DNA of 64,000 nucleotides. It comes from Amycolatopsis xylanica (GTDB taxonomy: Bacteria; Actinomycetota; Actinomycetes; Mycobacteriales; Pseudonocardiaceae). The notes beneath the pieces are model-generated. The model saw only the letters and a list, made by a program, of their open reading frames with translations, had not been told where the DNA came from and searched no databases. A program made the translations under genes and the position numbers. The stretch lies in contig NZ_FNON01000003.1 of NCBI RefSeq assembly GCF_900107045.1, positions 1,054,001-1,118,000 of the forward strand, in the 5' to 3' direction. Positions 7,409-15,818 of the stretch are shown in pieces. How positions within the stretch are numbered: position 1 is the stretch's first letter; every line of letters starts with the position of its first letter.

Positions 7409-7909
7409 TCATTCCTCGTCGAAGCCGGAGAGCTCGCTGATGATGTGAGGCACCAGCGAAGAGAGCGTGGCCATGCCGTCGCGCACAGCGGAGCGGGAGC
7501 CTGCCAGGTTGACCACGAGCGTGCTGCCGGAGATGCCGGCGACACCACGCGAGATGCCCGCGTCGACGGCGCCCGCGGCGAGGCCGGAGGCACGCAGCGC
7601 CTCGGCGATGCCCGCGATCGGCCGGTCGAGCACACCGGAAGTCGCGTCCGGCGTCTGGTCACGCGGCGAGACCCCGGTCCCGCCGACGGTGATCACCAGG
7701 TCGGCGCCCCCGATCACGGCGGTGTTGAGTGCGTTGCGGATCGCCGCGGTGCCGGCGTCGATGACCACGACCCCGTCGACGATGAAGCCGGTCTCTTCGA
7801 GCAGTTCGGTGACCAGCGGGCCGGCCGTGTCCTCGTGTTCGCCATGGGCGACGCGGTCGTCCACGATGACCACCAGTGCGCGGCCCAGCCGTTGTGCGCT
7901 GCGTTCCAT
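7409..7909 (-). CDS. moaB: MoaB/MogA-type molybdopterin protein
   Basis: This 166-residue protein has the MoaB/Mog fold: RALVVIVDDRVA, ADLVITVGGTGVSPRDQTPDA and GSTLVVNLAGSRSAVRDG. The GGTG..PRD.TP signature binds the pterin/nucleotide. Family members adenylylate molybdopterin before Mo insertion. ATG at 7909 (MERSAQRLG) is favoured; the upstream in-frame extension is not family-like. It corresponds in position to M. tuberculosis moaB2 (Rv0984). Together with the MoeA-like protein and the Mo-enzyme at 14254 it supports Mo-cofactor use. Confidence 0.85.
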   Translation of the reverse strand: MERSAQRLGRALVVIVDDRVAHGEHEDTAGPLVTELLEETGFIVDGVVVIDAGTAAIRNALNTAVIGGADLVITVGGTGVSPRDQTPDATSGVLDRPIAGIAEALRASGLAAGAVDAGISRGVAGISGSTLVVNLAGSRSAVRDGMATLSSLVPHIISELSGFDEE

Positions 7910-8016
7910 GGACACCACCGTAGTCGGTTTTCCACCGGAGGGAATTCGGGGCGAGTTCTGACGATTCCATGACGTGCGGCCGCTTCGGCGGGCCACGGTG
8001 ACCTCGCGGTCCTAGC

Positions 8017-9081
8017 GTGATCGGCGTGCGAGTTCTTGTGACCGGCGGCGCCGGGTTCATCGGGTCCCATATCGCCGATCTGCTGGCCGACGCCGGCGAC
8101 GAGGTCGTGGTGCTGGACAGTCTGCTGCCCACCGCGCACGGATCGCGGACGCCACCGGGATACACCGGGCGGCACCGTTTCCTGCGCGGCGACGTCACCG
8201 ACGCCGCGATCGTCGAGGAGCTACTGGCCGATGTCGACGCGGTGTGCCACCAGGCCGCCGTGGTCGGTCACGGCGTCGACCCGTCCGACGCGCCGTCGTA
8301 CGCGCTGCACAACGACTACGGCACGGCCGTGCTGCTGGCCGGGATGTACGCGGCCGGAGTGTCCAAACTGGTGCTGGCGTCGTCGATGGTGGTCTACGGC
8401 GAGGGCCGCTACTCCTGCCCGGACCACGGCATCGTGCCGCCGTCGCCACGCCGCCAGTCCGATGTGGACGCGGGGAGGTTCGAACCGGCGTGTGGCGACT
8501 GCGGCGAGGCGCTGAGCTGGCTGCTGGTACCGGAGGACGCGCCGTTGAACCCGCGCAGCACCTACGCGGCGACCAAGCTCGCACAGGAGCATCTGGCAGG
8601 CGCTTGGGCACGACAGACCGGCGGGACCGTCTGGGCGATGCGGTACCACAATGTCTACGGACCCCGGATGCCTCAGAACACGCCGTACGCGGGCGTCGCC
8701 TCGCTTTTCCGGTCCGCTTTGGAACGTGGTGAGGCGCCGACCGTGCTGGAGGACGGGCGGCAGCAACGCGACTTCGTGCACGTCCACGACGTCGCGATGG
8801 CGAACGTTCTCGCCCTGCGCGCCGACGGGACGCCCGGCGACATCGTTCCCGTGAACGTGTGTTCCGGGCAGCCGCACACGGTCGGTGAACTGGCGGCCGA
8901 ACTCGCCAAGGCGTGCGACGGCCCAGCACCCGTCGTGGTGGGTGGCGCGAGGCCGGCGGATGTCCGGCACGTCGTCGCCGACCCGGCTCGGGCCGAACGC
9001 TTGCTCGGTTTCAAAGCACAGACCAGCTTCGCGGACGGCATCGCCGACTTCGCGCGCGCCGAACTACGCGAACCGGTCTAG
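8017..9081 (+). CDS. NDP-sugar epimerase, rhamnose-4-epimerase type
   Basis: This 354-residue extended SDR has the Rossmann motif GGAGFIGSHIADLL near residue 9, catalytic Tyr-Lys in STYAATKLAQEHL, and YHNVYGPRMP. An insertion after the central strand carries YGEGRYSCPDHG and, 30 residues later, PACGDCGEAL. This cysteine insertion is typical of dTDP-L-rhamnose 4-epimerase-like enzymes and absent from GalE, and it could bind a metal. The probable product is a C4-epimerised nucleotide sugar for surface glycans, fitting the glycosyltransferases at 12310. Start is GTG at 8017; an in-frame GTG at 8026 is possible. Confidence 0.75.
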   Translation: MIGVRVLVTGGAGFIGSHIADLLADAGDEVVVLDSLLPTAHGSRTPPGYTGRHRFLRGDVTDAAIVEELLADVDAVCHQAAVVGHGVDPSDAPSYALHNDYGTAVLLAGMYAAGVSKLVLASSMVVYGEGRYSCPDHGIVPPSPRRQSDVDAGRFEPACGDCGEALSWLLVPEDAPLNPRSTYAATKLAQEHLAGAWARQTGGTVWAMRYHNVYGPRMPQNTPYAGVASLFRSALERGEAPTVLEDGRQQRDFVHVHDVAMANVLALRADGTPGDIVPVNVCSGQPHTVGELAAELAKACDGPAPVVVGGARPADVRHVVADPARAERLLGFKAQTSFADGIADFARAELREPV

Positions 9082-9084
9082 CGC

Positions 9085-10134
9085 TCAACCGACGGCGAGC
9101 GGGAGCCTGACCTCGAACCGGCAACCTGGCCCGTGGTTCCGCACCCCGATCTGACCTTGATGTGCTTCCACGAGCCCCTTCGCGATCGCCAAACCGAGCC
9201 CGCCGCCGGTGGTCGTGCCGGATCGATCGGGCGTGCGGGCCTGCGTGCCGCGGAACGCGACATCGAAGACGCGGGAGATCTCGTCATCGGGGATGCCGCC
9301 GCAACCGTCGTCGACGGCGAGCACCGCGTCGCCGTCCTTGATGCCGATCTGCACCGCGACCGTCCCGTCGGGCGGTGTGTGTCTGATGGCGTTGGACACC
9401 AGGTTGCGCACGATCCGGGCCAGCTCCGGGTCGCTGCCGGTGACGACGGGCCACGCCTCGGCATCGGCACGCAGCCGCACCTGCTTCTGCTCCGCGACCG
9501 GAGTCTGCGCGGCGATCGCGTCGCTGACGACGTCGCGCAGCGGAACCGCGGACATGGTCAGCCGCAGAGCGCCCGCGGTGATGCGCGACAGCTCGAACAG
9601 ATCGCCGACCATGCCGGACAGCCGTGTCGTCTCACAGCTGATCCGCTGGGCGTAGTCCGCCACCTCGCTGCGTTCCGACACGACACCGTCAGCGAGCGCC
9701 TCGGCCATCGCCTGGATCCCGGCAAGGGGGCTGCGCAGGTCATGGCTGATCCACGCCACCAGCTCCCGCCGCGACGCCTCGGCGGCGCGTTCCCGCTCAC
9801 GGGCCTCGCGTTCCCAGACCGTGCGCCGTGCGATCGCCCTGCCGAGCAACACCGCCGCGGGCACGGTCACCAGGCCGACCAGCAGGCATACGAGCAACGT
9901 GGTGGTGAGCATCGGCGTGAACATGAACTGGCTGATCCCGAGCACGCCCGCCAACGTCGCCAGCACCGGTATCACTACGAGCACGGTCATCGTGCTGGCG
10001 AGGGAACCGCGGCGCAGCAGATACAGCACGACGGCGCCGATCGCCGCGACGGGCAGCGCGAACATCAACGCGAACGGCAGGATGTGCCAGACATGCGCGA
10101 GCATGTCGGCCATGGACTCGTCGGAGCCGATCAT
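9085..10134 (-). CDS. Sensor histidine kinase
   Basis: This 349-residue protein has four closely spaced hydrophobic segments (about 13-95) with short loops, so it has almost no extracellular sensor domain. It then has a HisKA helix with WISHDLRSPLAGI (phospho-His) and an HATPase domain with the N box NLVSNAIRHTP, the G1 box DDGCGGIPDDE and GGGLGLAIAKG. It autophosphorylates and passes phosphate to the regulator at 10131. Their genes overlap by 4 bp. The membrane-embedded input suggests sensing of lipid or envelope state. Confidence 0.88.
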   Translation of the reverse strand: MIGSDESMADMLAHVWHILPFALMFALPVAAIGAVVLYLLRRGSLASTMTVLVVIPVLATLAGVLGISQFMFTPMLTTTLLVCLLVGLVTVPAAVLLGRAIARRTVWEREARERERAAEASRRELVAWISHDLRSPLAGIQAMAEALADGVVSERSEVADYAQRISCETTRLSGMVGDLFELSRITAGALRLTMSAVPLRDVVSDAIAAQTPVAEQKQVRLRADAEAWPVVTGSDPELARIVRNLVSNAIRHTPPDGTVAVQIGIKDGDAVLAVDDGCGGIPDDEISRVFDVAFRGTQARTPDRSGTTTGGGLGLAIAKGLVEAHQGQIGVRNHGPGCRFEVRLPLAVG

Positions 10135-10829
10135 GACTTGCCCAAGTCGTAGCGGTAGCCGACACCCCAGACGGTGGCCACCCGCACCGGTTTCGCGGGC
10201 TCCGGCTCGATCTTCTCCCGGAGCCTCCGCACATGAACGGTCACCGTGGACTGGTCACCGAAGTCCCAGCCCCACACCTTCTCCAGCAGATCGGCACGCG
10301 AGAACGCCACACTGGGGTGCGCGAGGAAGAACGCCAGCAGGTCGAATTCCCTTGTGGTCAAGGGAAGTTCGGCGCCGTTCAGCCTCGCCTGCCGCGCGCC
10401 CATCTGCAACGTCAGGTTCCCGTCGGAGAGTTCCTCGGCGGCGGGCTCAGGCCGTGGCATCCGCGCGCGCCGCAGCACCGACGTCACACGCAGCGCGAGT
10501 TCCCGCGGGCTGAACGGCTTGGTGACGTAGTCGTCGGCACCGAGCTGGAGCCCGGCGATCCGGTTCTCCTCCTCGCCGAGCGCGGTGAGCATGACGATGG
10601 GAACCTGGCTGACCTGGCGCAGCCGTTTGCAGACCTCCAGGCCGTTGATCCCGGGCATCATCACGTCGAGCACGACGAGGTCCGGCGGCCGCGCGGTGAA
10701 CACGCTCAACCCCTCGGTGCCGTCACCGGCCATGTCGACCGTGAACCCGGCGAGCTCGAGGTAACGCCGGACGACGTCGCGCACGGTCTCGTCGTCGTCG
10801 ACCACCAGCACGCGGCCTTGCTCGTCCAT
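10131..10829 (-). CDS. OmpR/PhoB-family response regulator
   Basis: This 232-residue protein has a receiver domain with the acidic pair DDDE, phospho-acceptor in VVLDVMMPGING and KPFSPREL lysine. It also has a C-terminal winged helix with LTTREFDLLAFFLAHP and WGWDFGDQSTVTVHVRRLR. ATG at 10829 (MDEQGRVLVVDDDE) is the receiver start; a longer upstream open frame overlaps the neighbouring gene and is not used. It lies 8 bp downstream of the membrane protein gene at 10838 and upstream of its kinase, so the three are probably co-transcribed. Confidence 0.9.
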   Translation of the reverse strand: MDEQGRVLVVDDDETVRDVVRRYLELAGFTVDMAGDGTEGLSVFTARPPDLVVLDVMMPGINGLEVCKRLRQVSQVPIVMLTALGEEENRIAGLQLGADDYVTKPFSPRELALRVTSVLRRARMPRPEPAAEELSDGNLTLQMGARQARLNGAELPLTTREFDLLAFFLAHPSVAFSRADLLEKVWGWDFGDQSTVTVHVRRLREKIEPEPAKPVRVATVWGVGYRYDLGKS

Positions 10830-10837
10830 GTGGGCTC

Positions 10838-12166
10838 CTACCAAATCGTCAGCACCAAATGATTCACCAGAAGCGCCGTCACCGCTTGCGCGGCCAGCCA
10901 CCAGCGCCGATGAGACCCCGGCAGCAGCGAGACCGCCGGGAGCAGCCACACCGCGAACGGCAGCCAGATGCGCTCGACCTCTGCCTTCGACAACCCTGAC
11001 AGGTCGGCGAACGCGATCGTCAGCAAGGCCGCCAGCACGATCATCAGCACAGGATTCCCCCATGGACGTCTGGTCACCGTTCGCCGAGTACCCGCCACCA
11101 CCGCCGGTCCGGCGGCGATCGCCACGGCGGCCAGGTCCGCCCACACCCAGTAGGAATACGGCCGCTCACTCGCGATGCCCTGGTAGTACCGCTCGACCAC
11201 CAGGTGATAGCCGTCGAGCCACCAAAACCCGGCCAAGGTGAACACCGCGACGACGAAGGCCGCTCCGAGCACGGCCCAGCCCAACACTCGCCACTGCTTG
11301 CCGAGCGCCACCACGGCCAGCGCGACGAGCGCCATCAACACAAGCCCGTACGACAGGTAAATCCCGAAGCCCAGCAGCACACCGCCACCGAACGCGTAAA
11401 CGCCGCGCCGCGTATAGATGGCCAACGCCAGCAGCATCACCCCGGTGGCCGTCACCCCGGCGAACAGCCCGTCCGCCGACGCGCCGATCCAAATCGCGCC
11501 AGGCGTCAAGACCGCGAACGGCGCTGTGGCCCGCGCGGCGTCCGGACGCCCGAGCAGCGCCAGTGCCGCGGGCACCGCGACCGCGACGAGGCAGCCGACG
11601 GCCACACAAGCCGTCGCGGCCCATGCCCCGCCGCCGAGCCCGATCCGATCGAGCCAGACGAAGACCAGCGTCGCGCCCGGCGGATGGCCCGACACATGGG
11701 TGGTCCACGAATTCGGCTGAAAGTCGAGAATGCGCGACGAGAACTCGGTCAGCATGCGCGGGATGTCGCGGATTCCGGGCACCTCGTGCAGGTACTCGCT
11801 CGGCTGCGTCAGCCGCTCCGCGTATCCGCGGGTCCACCCGTCGACCATCGCCAGTGAGAACGTCCAGGCCACCGCCGCGAGGTAGCCAAGTGGCAGCAGG
11901 CGGCGCAACGGCAACGTCTCCGCGAGCATCGGCCCCCAGCACACGACCGCGAACGCGATCAGCAACGCGGAGACCGAGCCGGGACCCGCGTGCACGAGCC
12001 AGTCCCCGTACAGCGGCGGCGCGAACGCGAAGATCACGACGCCGGAACCCGGCCGGTTGAAATACGTGCCGACCCCGGCGGCTGCTCCTACGAGAACGAG
12101 AGCGAGCCCAACAGCGAGCAAGTCGGCCCGCAGCCCGCTCTTCATTCGAATGGCCACCGAAGTCAT
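10838..12166 (-). CDS. Multispanning GT-C-like membrane protein
   Basis: This protein of about 442 residues has roughly ten to twelve hydrophobic spans. A first large external loop holds WTRGYAERLTQPSEYLHEVP, and a second conserved-looking loop holds HVSGHPPGATLVF. This layout resembles polyprenyl-phosphate-sugar dependent GT-C glycosyltransferases (ArnT/PMT or GT87-like). The DD/DE catalytic pair is not obvious, so the enzyme class is tentative. ATG at 12166 follows TAAGGT, which could be either a -10 box for a leaderless mRNA or a weak ribosome site. It heads an operon with the two-component genes and is divergent from the GT2 gene. Confidence 0.55.
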   Translation of the reverse strand: MTSVAIRMKSGLRADLLAVGLALVLVGAAAGVGTYFNRPGSGVVIFAFAPPLYGDWLVHAGPGSVSALLIAFAVVCWGPMLAETLPLRRLLPLGYLAAVAWTFSLAMVDGWTRGYAERLTQPSEYLHEVPGIRDIPRMLTEFSSRILDFQPNSWTTHVSGHPPGATLVFVWLDRIGLGGGAWAATACVAVGCLVAVAVPAALALLGRPDAARATAPFAVLTPGAIWIGASADGLFAGVTATGVMLLALAIYTRRGVYAFGGGVLLGFGIYLSYGLVLMALVALAVVALGKQWRVLGWAVLGAAFVVAVFTLAGFWWLDGYHLVVERYYQGIASERPYSYWVWADLAAVAIAAGPAVVAGTRRTVTRRPWGNPVLMIVLAALLTIAFADLSGLSKAEVERIWLPFAVWLLPAVSLLPGSHRRWWLAAQAVTALLVNHLVLTIW

Positions 12167-12309
12167 TACGCGCACCTTAGTCTCAGTTCGAGCCATCCGC
12201 GGCCTGCGCGACTATCTCGTCATGACTCGGTAAGAACTCGTTCGATGTCAGGATTCGGTAAGCAGCGTAAGGGTTTCTCAGTGTCCAACGTGGACCTAGC
12301 GTTTTCTGG

Positions 12310-12969
12310 GTGACCGATGACCGGATAGACGTAGTACTGCCTTGCCTCAACGAGGCCGGCGCACTGCCCATCGTTCTGCACGCACTACCGCCCGGGTACC
12401 GCGCGATAGTCGTGGACAACGGGTCCACCGACGACTCGCCCCGGATCGCCGAGAGACTGGGCGCGCACGTCGTGCACGAAAAACGGCGCGGATACGGCGC
12501 CGCCGTGCACACCGGCCTGGAGTGCGCCACAGCGGGCATCGTCTGTTTCGCCGACGCCGACGGCTCGCTCGACCTCGCCGAGCTCCCCAAACTCGTCGCC
12601 GCCCTGCACGACGGCGCCGACCTCGCCGTCGGCCGCCGTGTGCCCACCAGCCGCGACGTCTGGCCATGGCACGCGCGCGCCGGAAACCTCCTTCTCGCCT
12701 CTCTGTTGCGCCGACGCGGCCTCCCCGTCCGAGACATCGCCCCGCTGCGTGCGGTTCGCCGCGCATCGTTGCTCGATCTCGGCATCACGGACCGGGCGTT
12801 CGGCTACCCGCTCGAACTGCTTATCAAGGCCCAGCGCGCGGACTGGCGGGTAAGCGAATTCGACGTCAGCTACGGCGCACGCGCTAAAGGGACCAAATCC
12901 AAGGTCTCCGGATCCGTACGCGGCACAGTACGTGCCGTCCGCGACATGAGCCGGGTGCTGGCGCGATGA
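12310..12969 (+). CDS. Family 2 glycosyltransferase
   Basis: This 219-residue GT-A fold protein starts with DVVLPCLNEAGALP and continues with VVDNGSTDDSPRIA and the metal-binding CFADADGSLDLAELP. It is of the DPM1/undecaprenyl-phosphate glycosyltransferase size class but has no C-terminal membrane anchor. It probably moves a sugar from a nucleotide donor to a lipid or small acceptor. The GTG start follows the 143-bp divergent spacer with the GT-C-like gene. Its stop overlaps the next ATG, the first of four such overlaps in a compact operon (12310-15812). Confidence 0.8.
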   Translation: MTDDRIDVVLPCLNEAGALPIVLHALPPGYRAIVVDNGSTDDSPRIAERLGAHVVHEKRRGYGAAVHTGLECATAGIVCFADADGSLDLAELPKLVAALHDGADLAVGRRVPTSRDVWPWHARAGNLLLASLLRRRGLPVRDIAPLRAVRRASLLDLGITDRAFGYPLELLIKAQRADWRVSEFDVSYGARAKGTKSKVSGSVRGTVRAVRDMSRVLAR

Positions 12970-13625
12970 ACTTCTGCCTGCTGATCGTCGCCAAAGCCCC
13001 GGTGCCGGGATTCGCCAAGACCCGGCTGTGCCCGCCCGCCACCGGCGAGCAGGCAGCGGACATCGCCGCTTCCGCCCTGCTCGACACCATCGAAGCCGCG
13101 CTCCGCACTCCCGGCGCGGTCCCCGTCGTCGCCATGACGGGCGATCTCGCCGAGGCCGCACAGAGCGCGGAATTGTCCAGCGCGCTGCGCGAAACCACCG
13201 TCTTCGCCCAACGTGGCTGGGACTTCGGTGCCAGGCTGGCGAACGCGCACGCCGACACCGCCGCACTGTTCGCGGGCATGCCCGTCCTTCAGATCGGCAT
13301 GGACACCCCGCAGGTCACGCCAGAGCTTCTCGCGGCCACCGCGGAACCGCTGCTGTACGAGGGCAGGGAGGCCGTGCTGGGGCTCGCCGAAGACGGCGGC
13401 TGGTGGGCTCTCGGCCTGCGAGACCCGCGCAACGCGCACGTGCTCGCCGACGTGCCCATGTCCCGCGAGGACACCGGGCTGTTGACGCTCAACGCACTCG
13501 CCGACCTCGCCCCCCAAACGCTCACCACACTGTCCGATGTGGACACTATGGCCGACGCTCGGCGAGTCGCGTCGCTCCACCCACACGGCCGGTTCGCCCG
13601 AGCCGTCGCCGAGGTGGCCGCATGA
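12966..13625 (+). CDS. DUF2064 (TIGR04282-type) transferase
   Basis: This 219-residue protein has a GT-A-like nucleotide start VAKAPVPGFAKTRLCPP, LQIGMDTPQVTPELLAATAE and GLAEDGGWWALGL, the pattern of the TIGR04282/DUF2064 family. Some members are named arsenosugar glycosyltransferases, but no arsenic genes lie here. It overlaps its neighbours by ATGA at both ends and probably acts with the GT2 enzyme and the methyltransferase in one pathway. Its donor and acceptor are unknown. Confidence 0.75.
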   Translation: MNFCLLIVAKAPVPGFAKTRLCPPATGEQAADIAASALLDTIEAALRTPGAVPVVAMTGDLAEAAQSAELSSALRETTVFAQRGWDFGARLANAHADTAALFAGMPVLQIGMDTPQVTPELLAATAEPLLYEGREAVLGLAEDGGWWALGLRDPRNAHVLADVPMSREDTGLLTLNALADLAPQTLTTLSDVDTMADARRVASLHPHGRFARAVAEVAA

Positions 13626-14257
13626 ACGTCTTGCAGGGAAACGAGTTCGACACAGGGCTGCTCGGCCACCATTGCTGGCTGGAACTGGCGAACGGCGAAC
13701 GCGTCGAACTCCCCGTCGACCGCTGGACAGCCGAGCCCTGTGACGGCGACGAAGTCCTCCTCAACGCGTGCACCGGCCCGACGCTCGACATCGGCTGCGG
13801 TCCCGGCAGGTTGACGGCGGCGCTGCTCGAACGCGGCGTGATGGCGCTCGGCGTCGACAGCTCACGCACCGCCGTCCGGCTCACGCACGCGCGCGGCGCG
13901 ATCGCACTGCACCGCAGCGTCTTCGACCGCATCCCCGGCGAGGGCCGCTGGTCACACGCGCTGCTCGCCGATGGCAACATCGGCATCGGCGGCGACCCCG
14001 TTCACCTGCTCGACCGGGTCGTCCGGCTGCTCGCACCCGGCGGCACGGTGCTCGTCGAATTGGACCCGCCAGGGCATGCGCTGCGCCACGAACGCGTCCG
14101 CGTGCACTCACCCGCCGAACGCACCGGCAAACCGTGGTTCACCTGGTCGTGGGTCGGCACGGACAGCATCGCCGAGCTGGCCGCCCAGGCCGCGCTGCGC
14201 GTCTCGTGGACCGCCCAACGCGGTCACCGCTGGTTCGCGGAGCTGGTGCGCCCATGA
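13622..14257 (+). CDS. Class I SAM-dependent methyltransferase
   Basis: This 211-residue protein has SAM motif I as LDIGCGPGRLTAALLERG near residue 56, an acidic residue after the second strand (ALGVDSS), and motif IV/post-IV regions ALLADGNIGIGGD and LAPGGTVLVELDPPG. It should transfer methyl from SAM to the product of the neighbouring glycosyltransferases or a lipid. ATG at 13622 overlaps the previous stop; longer open frames upstream are out-of-context. The next gene also starts in an ATGA overlap. Confidence 0.78.
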   Translation: MNVLQGNEFDTGLLGHHCWLELANGERVELPVDRWTAEPCDGDEVLLNACTGPTLDIGCGPGRLTAALLERGVMALGVDSSRTAVRLTHARGAIALHRSVFDRIPGEGRWSHALLADGNIGIGGDPVHLLDRVVRLLAPGGTVLVELDPPGHALRHERVRVHSPAERTGKPWFTWSWVGTDSIAELAAQAALRVSWTAQRGHRWFAELVRP

Positions 14258-15357
14258 AACTGCCCAAGTTCACCAGCGCCGCGCATTCGGAACGGGTGAC
14301 CAGCCGCATCGGCCTGGCTCTCGCCGTCACCTTCACGACCTGTTTCCTCACCGGCCTGATCAGCCACCTCATCCAGCACCCGCCGGGCTGGTTCGGGTGG
14401 CCCAGCCGTCCGGCGGGGCTCTATCGCGTGACGCAGGGATTGCACGTGATCTCCGGCATCGCGTCGATTCCGTTGCTGCTGGCCAAATTGTGGAGCGTCT
14501 TTCCGAAGCTGTTCGAACGCCCGCTGATCAAGTCGTTGCCCCACGCGCTCGAACGCGGCTCGATCCTCGTGCTGTCGGCGTCCGCGTTCTTCGAACTCAC
14601 GACCGGCTTGCTGAACATCGCGCAAAACTATCCGTGGAACTTCTACTTCCCGCAGATCCACTACGCGATCGCCTGGATCGCGATCGGCTCGATCCTCGTG
14701 CACGTCGCGGTCAAGATCCCGATCCTGCGCCGCGCGTTGACCAAGGACGAACCCGAACCCGCCACGGGCCCGGGTCTCTCCCGGCGAGGCTTCCTGCGGA
14801 CCACCTGGCTCGCCGCGGGTGTCTCCGTCGTCGCCACCGCGGGCGCCACGGTTCCCTTGCTCCGCGGCGTTTCCCCGCTCAAATGGCGTTCGGACGAGGG
14901 TTCGCAAGGCGTTCCGGTCAACCGGACCGCGGCAGGCGCGGGCATCACCCCGGTCACGCCGGACTGGCGGCTTCAGGTCGTGACACCTTCGGGTACGCGC
15001 GGCTTCTCGCTCGACGAACTTCGCGCACTACCCCAGACCACAGCGGAATTGCCCATTGCCTGCGTCGAAGGCTGGAGTCGCTCGGCAGTATGGACCGGAG
15101 TGTCCTTTCCGGACCTTCTGCGGGCGGCGGGCGGGAAACCCGGTATGCAAGTAGTCGTGACTTCGATGGAGAAGTCCGGCATCTACGCGACCAGCGTGCT
15201 GCCCGGCGAGCACACCGCGGACGACATCACCTTGCTCGCGCTGCGACTCAACGGCGAGGTCCTCGACCTCGACCACGGCTATCCCTGCCGGGTCATCGCC
15301 CCGAACCGACCCGGCGTACTGCAGACCAAATGGGTCGCGAAATTGGAGGCGGCGTGA
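14254..15357 (+). CDS. Cytochrome b-like/sulfite-oxidase-like fusion
   Basis: This 367-residue protein has two parts. Residues 15-155 form four hydrophobic spans with histidines at about 38, 64, 136 and 150, a di-haem or b-type cytochrome-like membrane domain. Residues 176-185 carry SRRGFLRTTW, a Tat-like twin-arginine motif before a hydrophobic stretch. Residues 235-367 match the SUOX/YedY molybdopterin fold with the probable Mo-ligating cysteine at 270 in PIACVEGWSRSAVW. An extracytoplasmic Mo-oxidoreductase with a built-in quinone-linked electron carrier is inferred. The substrate is unknown. Tat use of an internal signal after four spans is unusual. Confidence 0.7.
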   Translation: MKLPKFTSAAHSERVTSRIGLALAVTFTTCFLTGLISHLIQHPPGWFGWPSRPAGLYRVTQGLHVISGIASIPLLLAKLWSVFPKLFERPLIKSLPHALERGSILVLSASAFFELTTGLLNIAQNYPWNFYFPQIHYAIAWIAIGSILVHVAVKIPILRRALTKDEPEPATGPGLSRRGFLRTTWLAAGVSVVATAGATVPLLRGVSPLKWRSDEGSQGVPVNRTAAGAGITPVTPDWRLQVVTPSGTRGFSLDELRALPQTTAELPIACVEGWSRSAVWTGVSFPDLLRAAGGKPGMQVVVTSMEKSGIYATSVLPGEHTADDITLLALRLNGEVLDLDHGYPCRVIAPNRPGVLQTKWVAKLEAA

Positions 15358-15812
15358 AACCGTTCCGCTTACTGCTCGCCTTGCCCGGCCTGGCCGCGCT
15401 CGCCTGGGGAGCCGTCCTGATCTACGAGTTCGCCTTCCCTCTGTGGCCTGGTACGTTCGTGGCGGCGGGCTGGCTGCTCGGCTTTCCGATCCTCCATGAC
15501 GCCCTGATCGCGCCCTTGGTCGGAGTCGTGGCTTTCGTCTTGAGCCGAGTGCTGCCGAAGACATGGAAAGCCCCGGTGATGGTCGGCGCCGTGCTCACCG
15601 GCGTACTCGCGATCGTCGCGTTCCCGCTGCTGTGGCGCACCTACGGCGCACCGCCACCGCCCGGGCCTCATGACAACCCCGAGCTGGGACTGGTCATCTC
15701 GCTGGCGGTCGTCTGGATCGGTGTGACGATCAGCGGGCTCGTGCGCCATCTGCGAACAGATCGCGCACGAGCCCGAGCTGGTCTCGGCCGCCCTGAGCGG
15801 CCGAGCGTCTGA
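15354..15812 (+). CDS. Small multispanning membrane protein
   Basis: This 152-residue protein has about four hydrophobic segments (residues 5-25, 36-62, 70-92, 108-128) and an Arg-rich tail. It has no catalytic motif. Its GTG start overlaps the stop of the Mo-oxidoreductase gene in GTGA, making it the last gene of the 12310-15812 operon. It may be a membrane partner of that enzyme. Its last codons contain the terminator stem. Confidence 0.6.
   Translation: MKPFRLLLALPGLAALAWGAVLIYEFAFPLWPGTFVAAGWLLGFPILHDALIAPLVGVVAFVLSRVLPKTWKAPVMVGAVLTGVLAIVAFPLLWRTYGAPPPPGPHDNPELGLVISLAVVWIGVTISGLVRHLRTDRARARAGLGRPERPSV
15783..15805. terminator. Hairpin between convergent genes
   Basis: CTCGGCCGC and GCGGCCGAG form a perfect 9-bp stem with a 5-nt loop. 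It lies in the last codons of the membrane-protein gene and just beyond the htrA stop on the other strand. No T run follows, so it would act as a GC-rich actinobacterial terminator in both directions. Confidence 0.5.
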
Positions 15813-15818
15813 GAGGAA

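Noticed and set aside
10830..11144. N-terminal extension of the response regulator at 10131
   Set aside because: The extra residues are antisense-like, overlap the membrane-protein gene, and the receiver domain starts at ATG 10829.
12183..12300. Short minus-strand frame in the GT2/GT-C spacer
   Set aside because: No ribosome site or codon bias; the spacer is better explained as a divergent promoter region.
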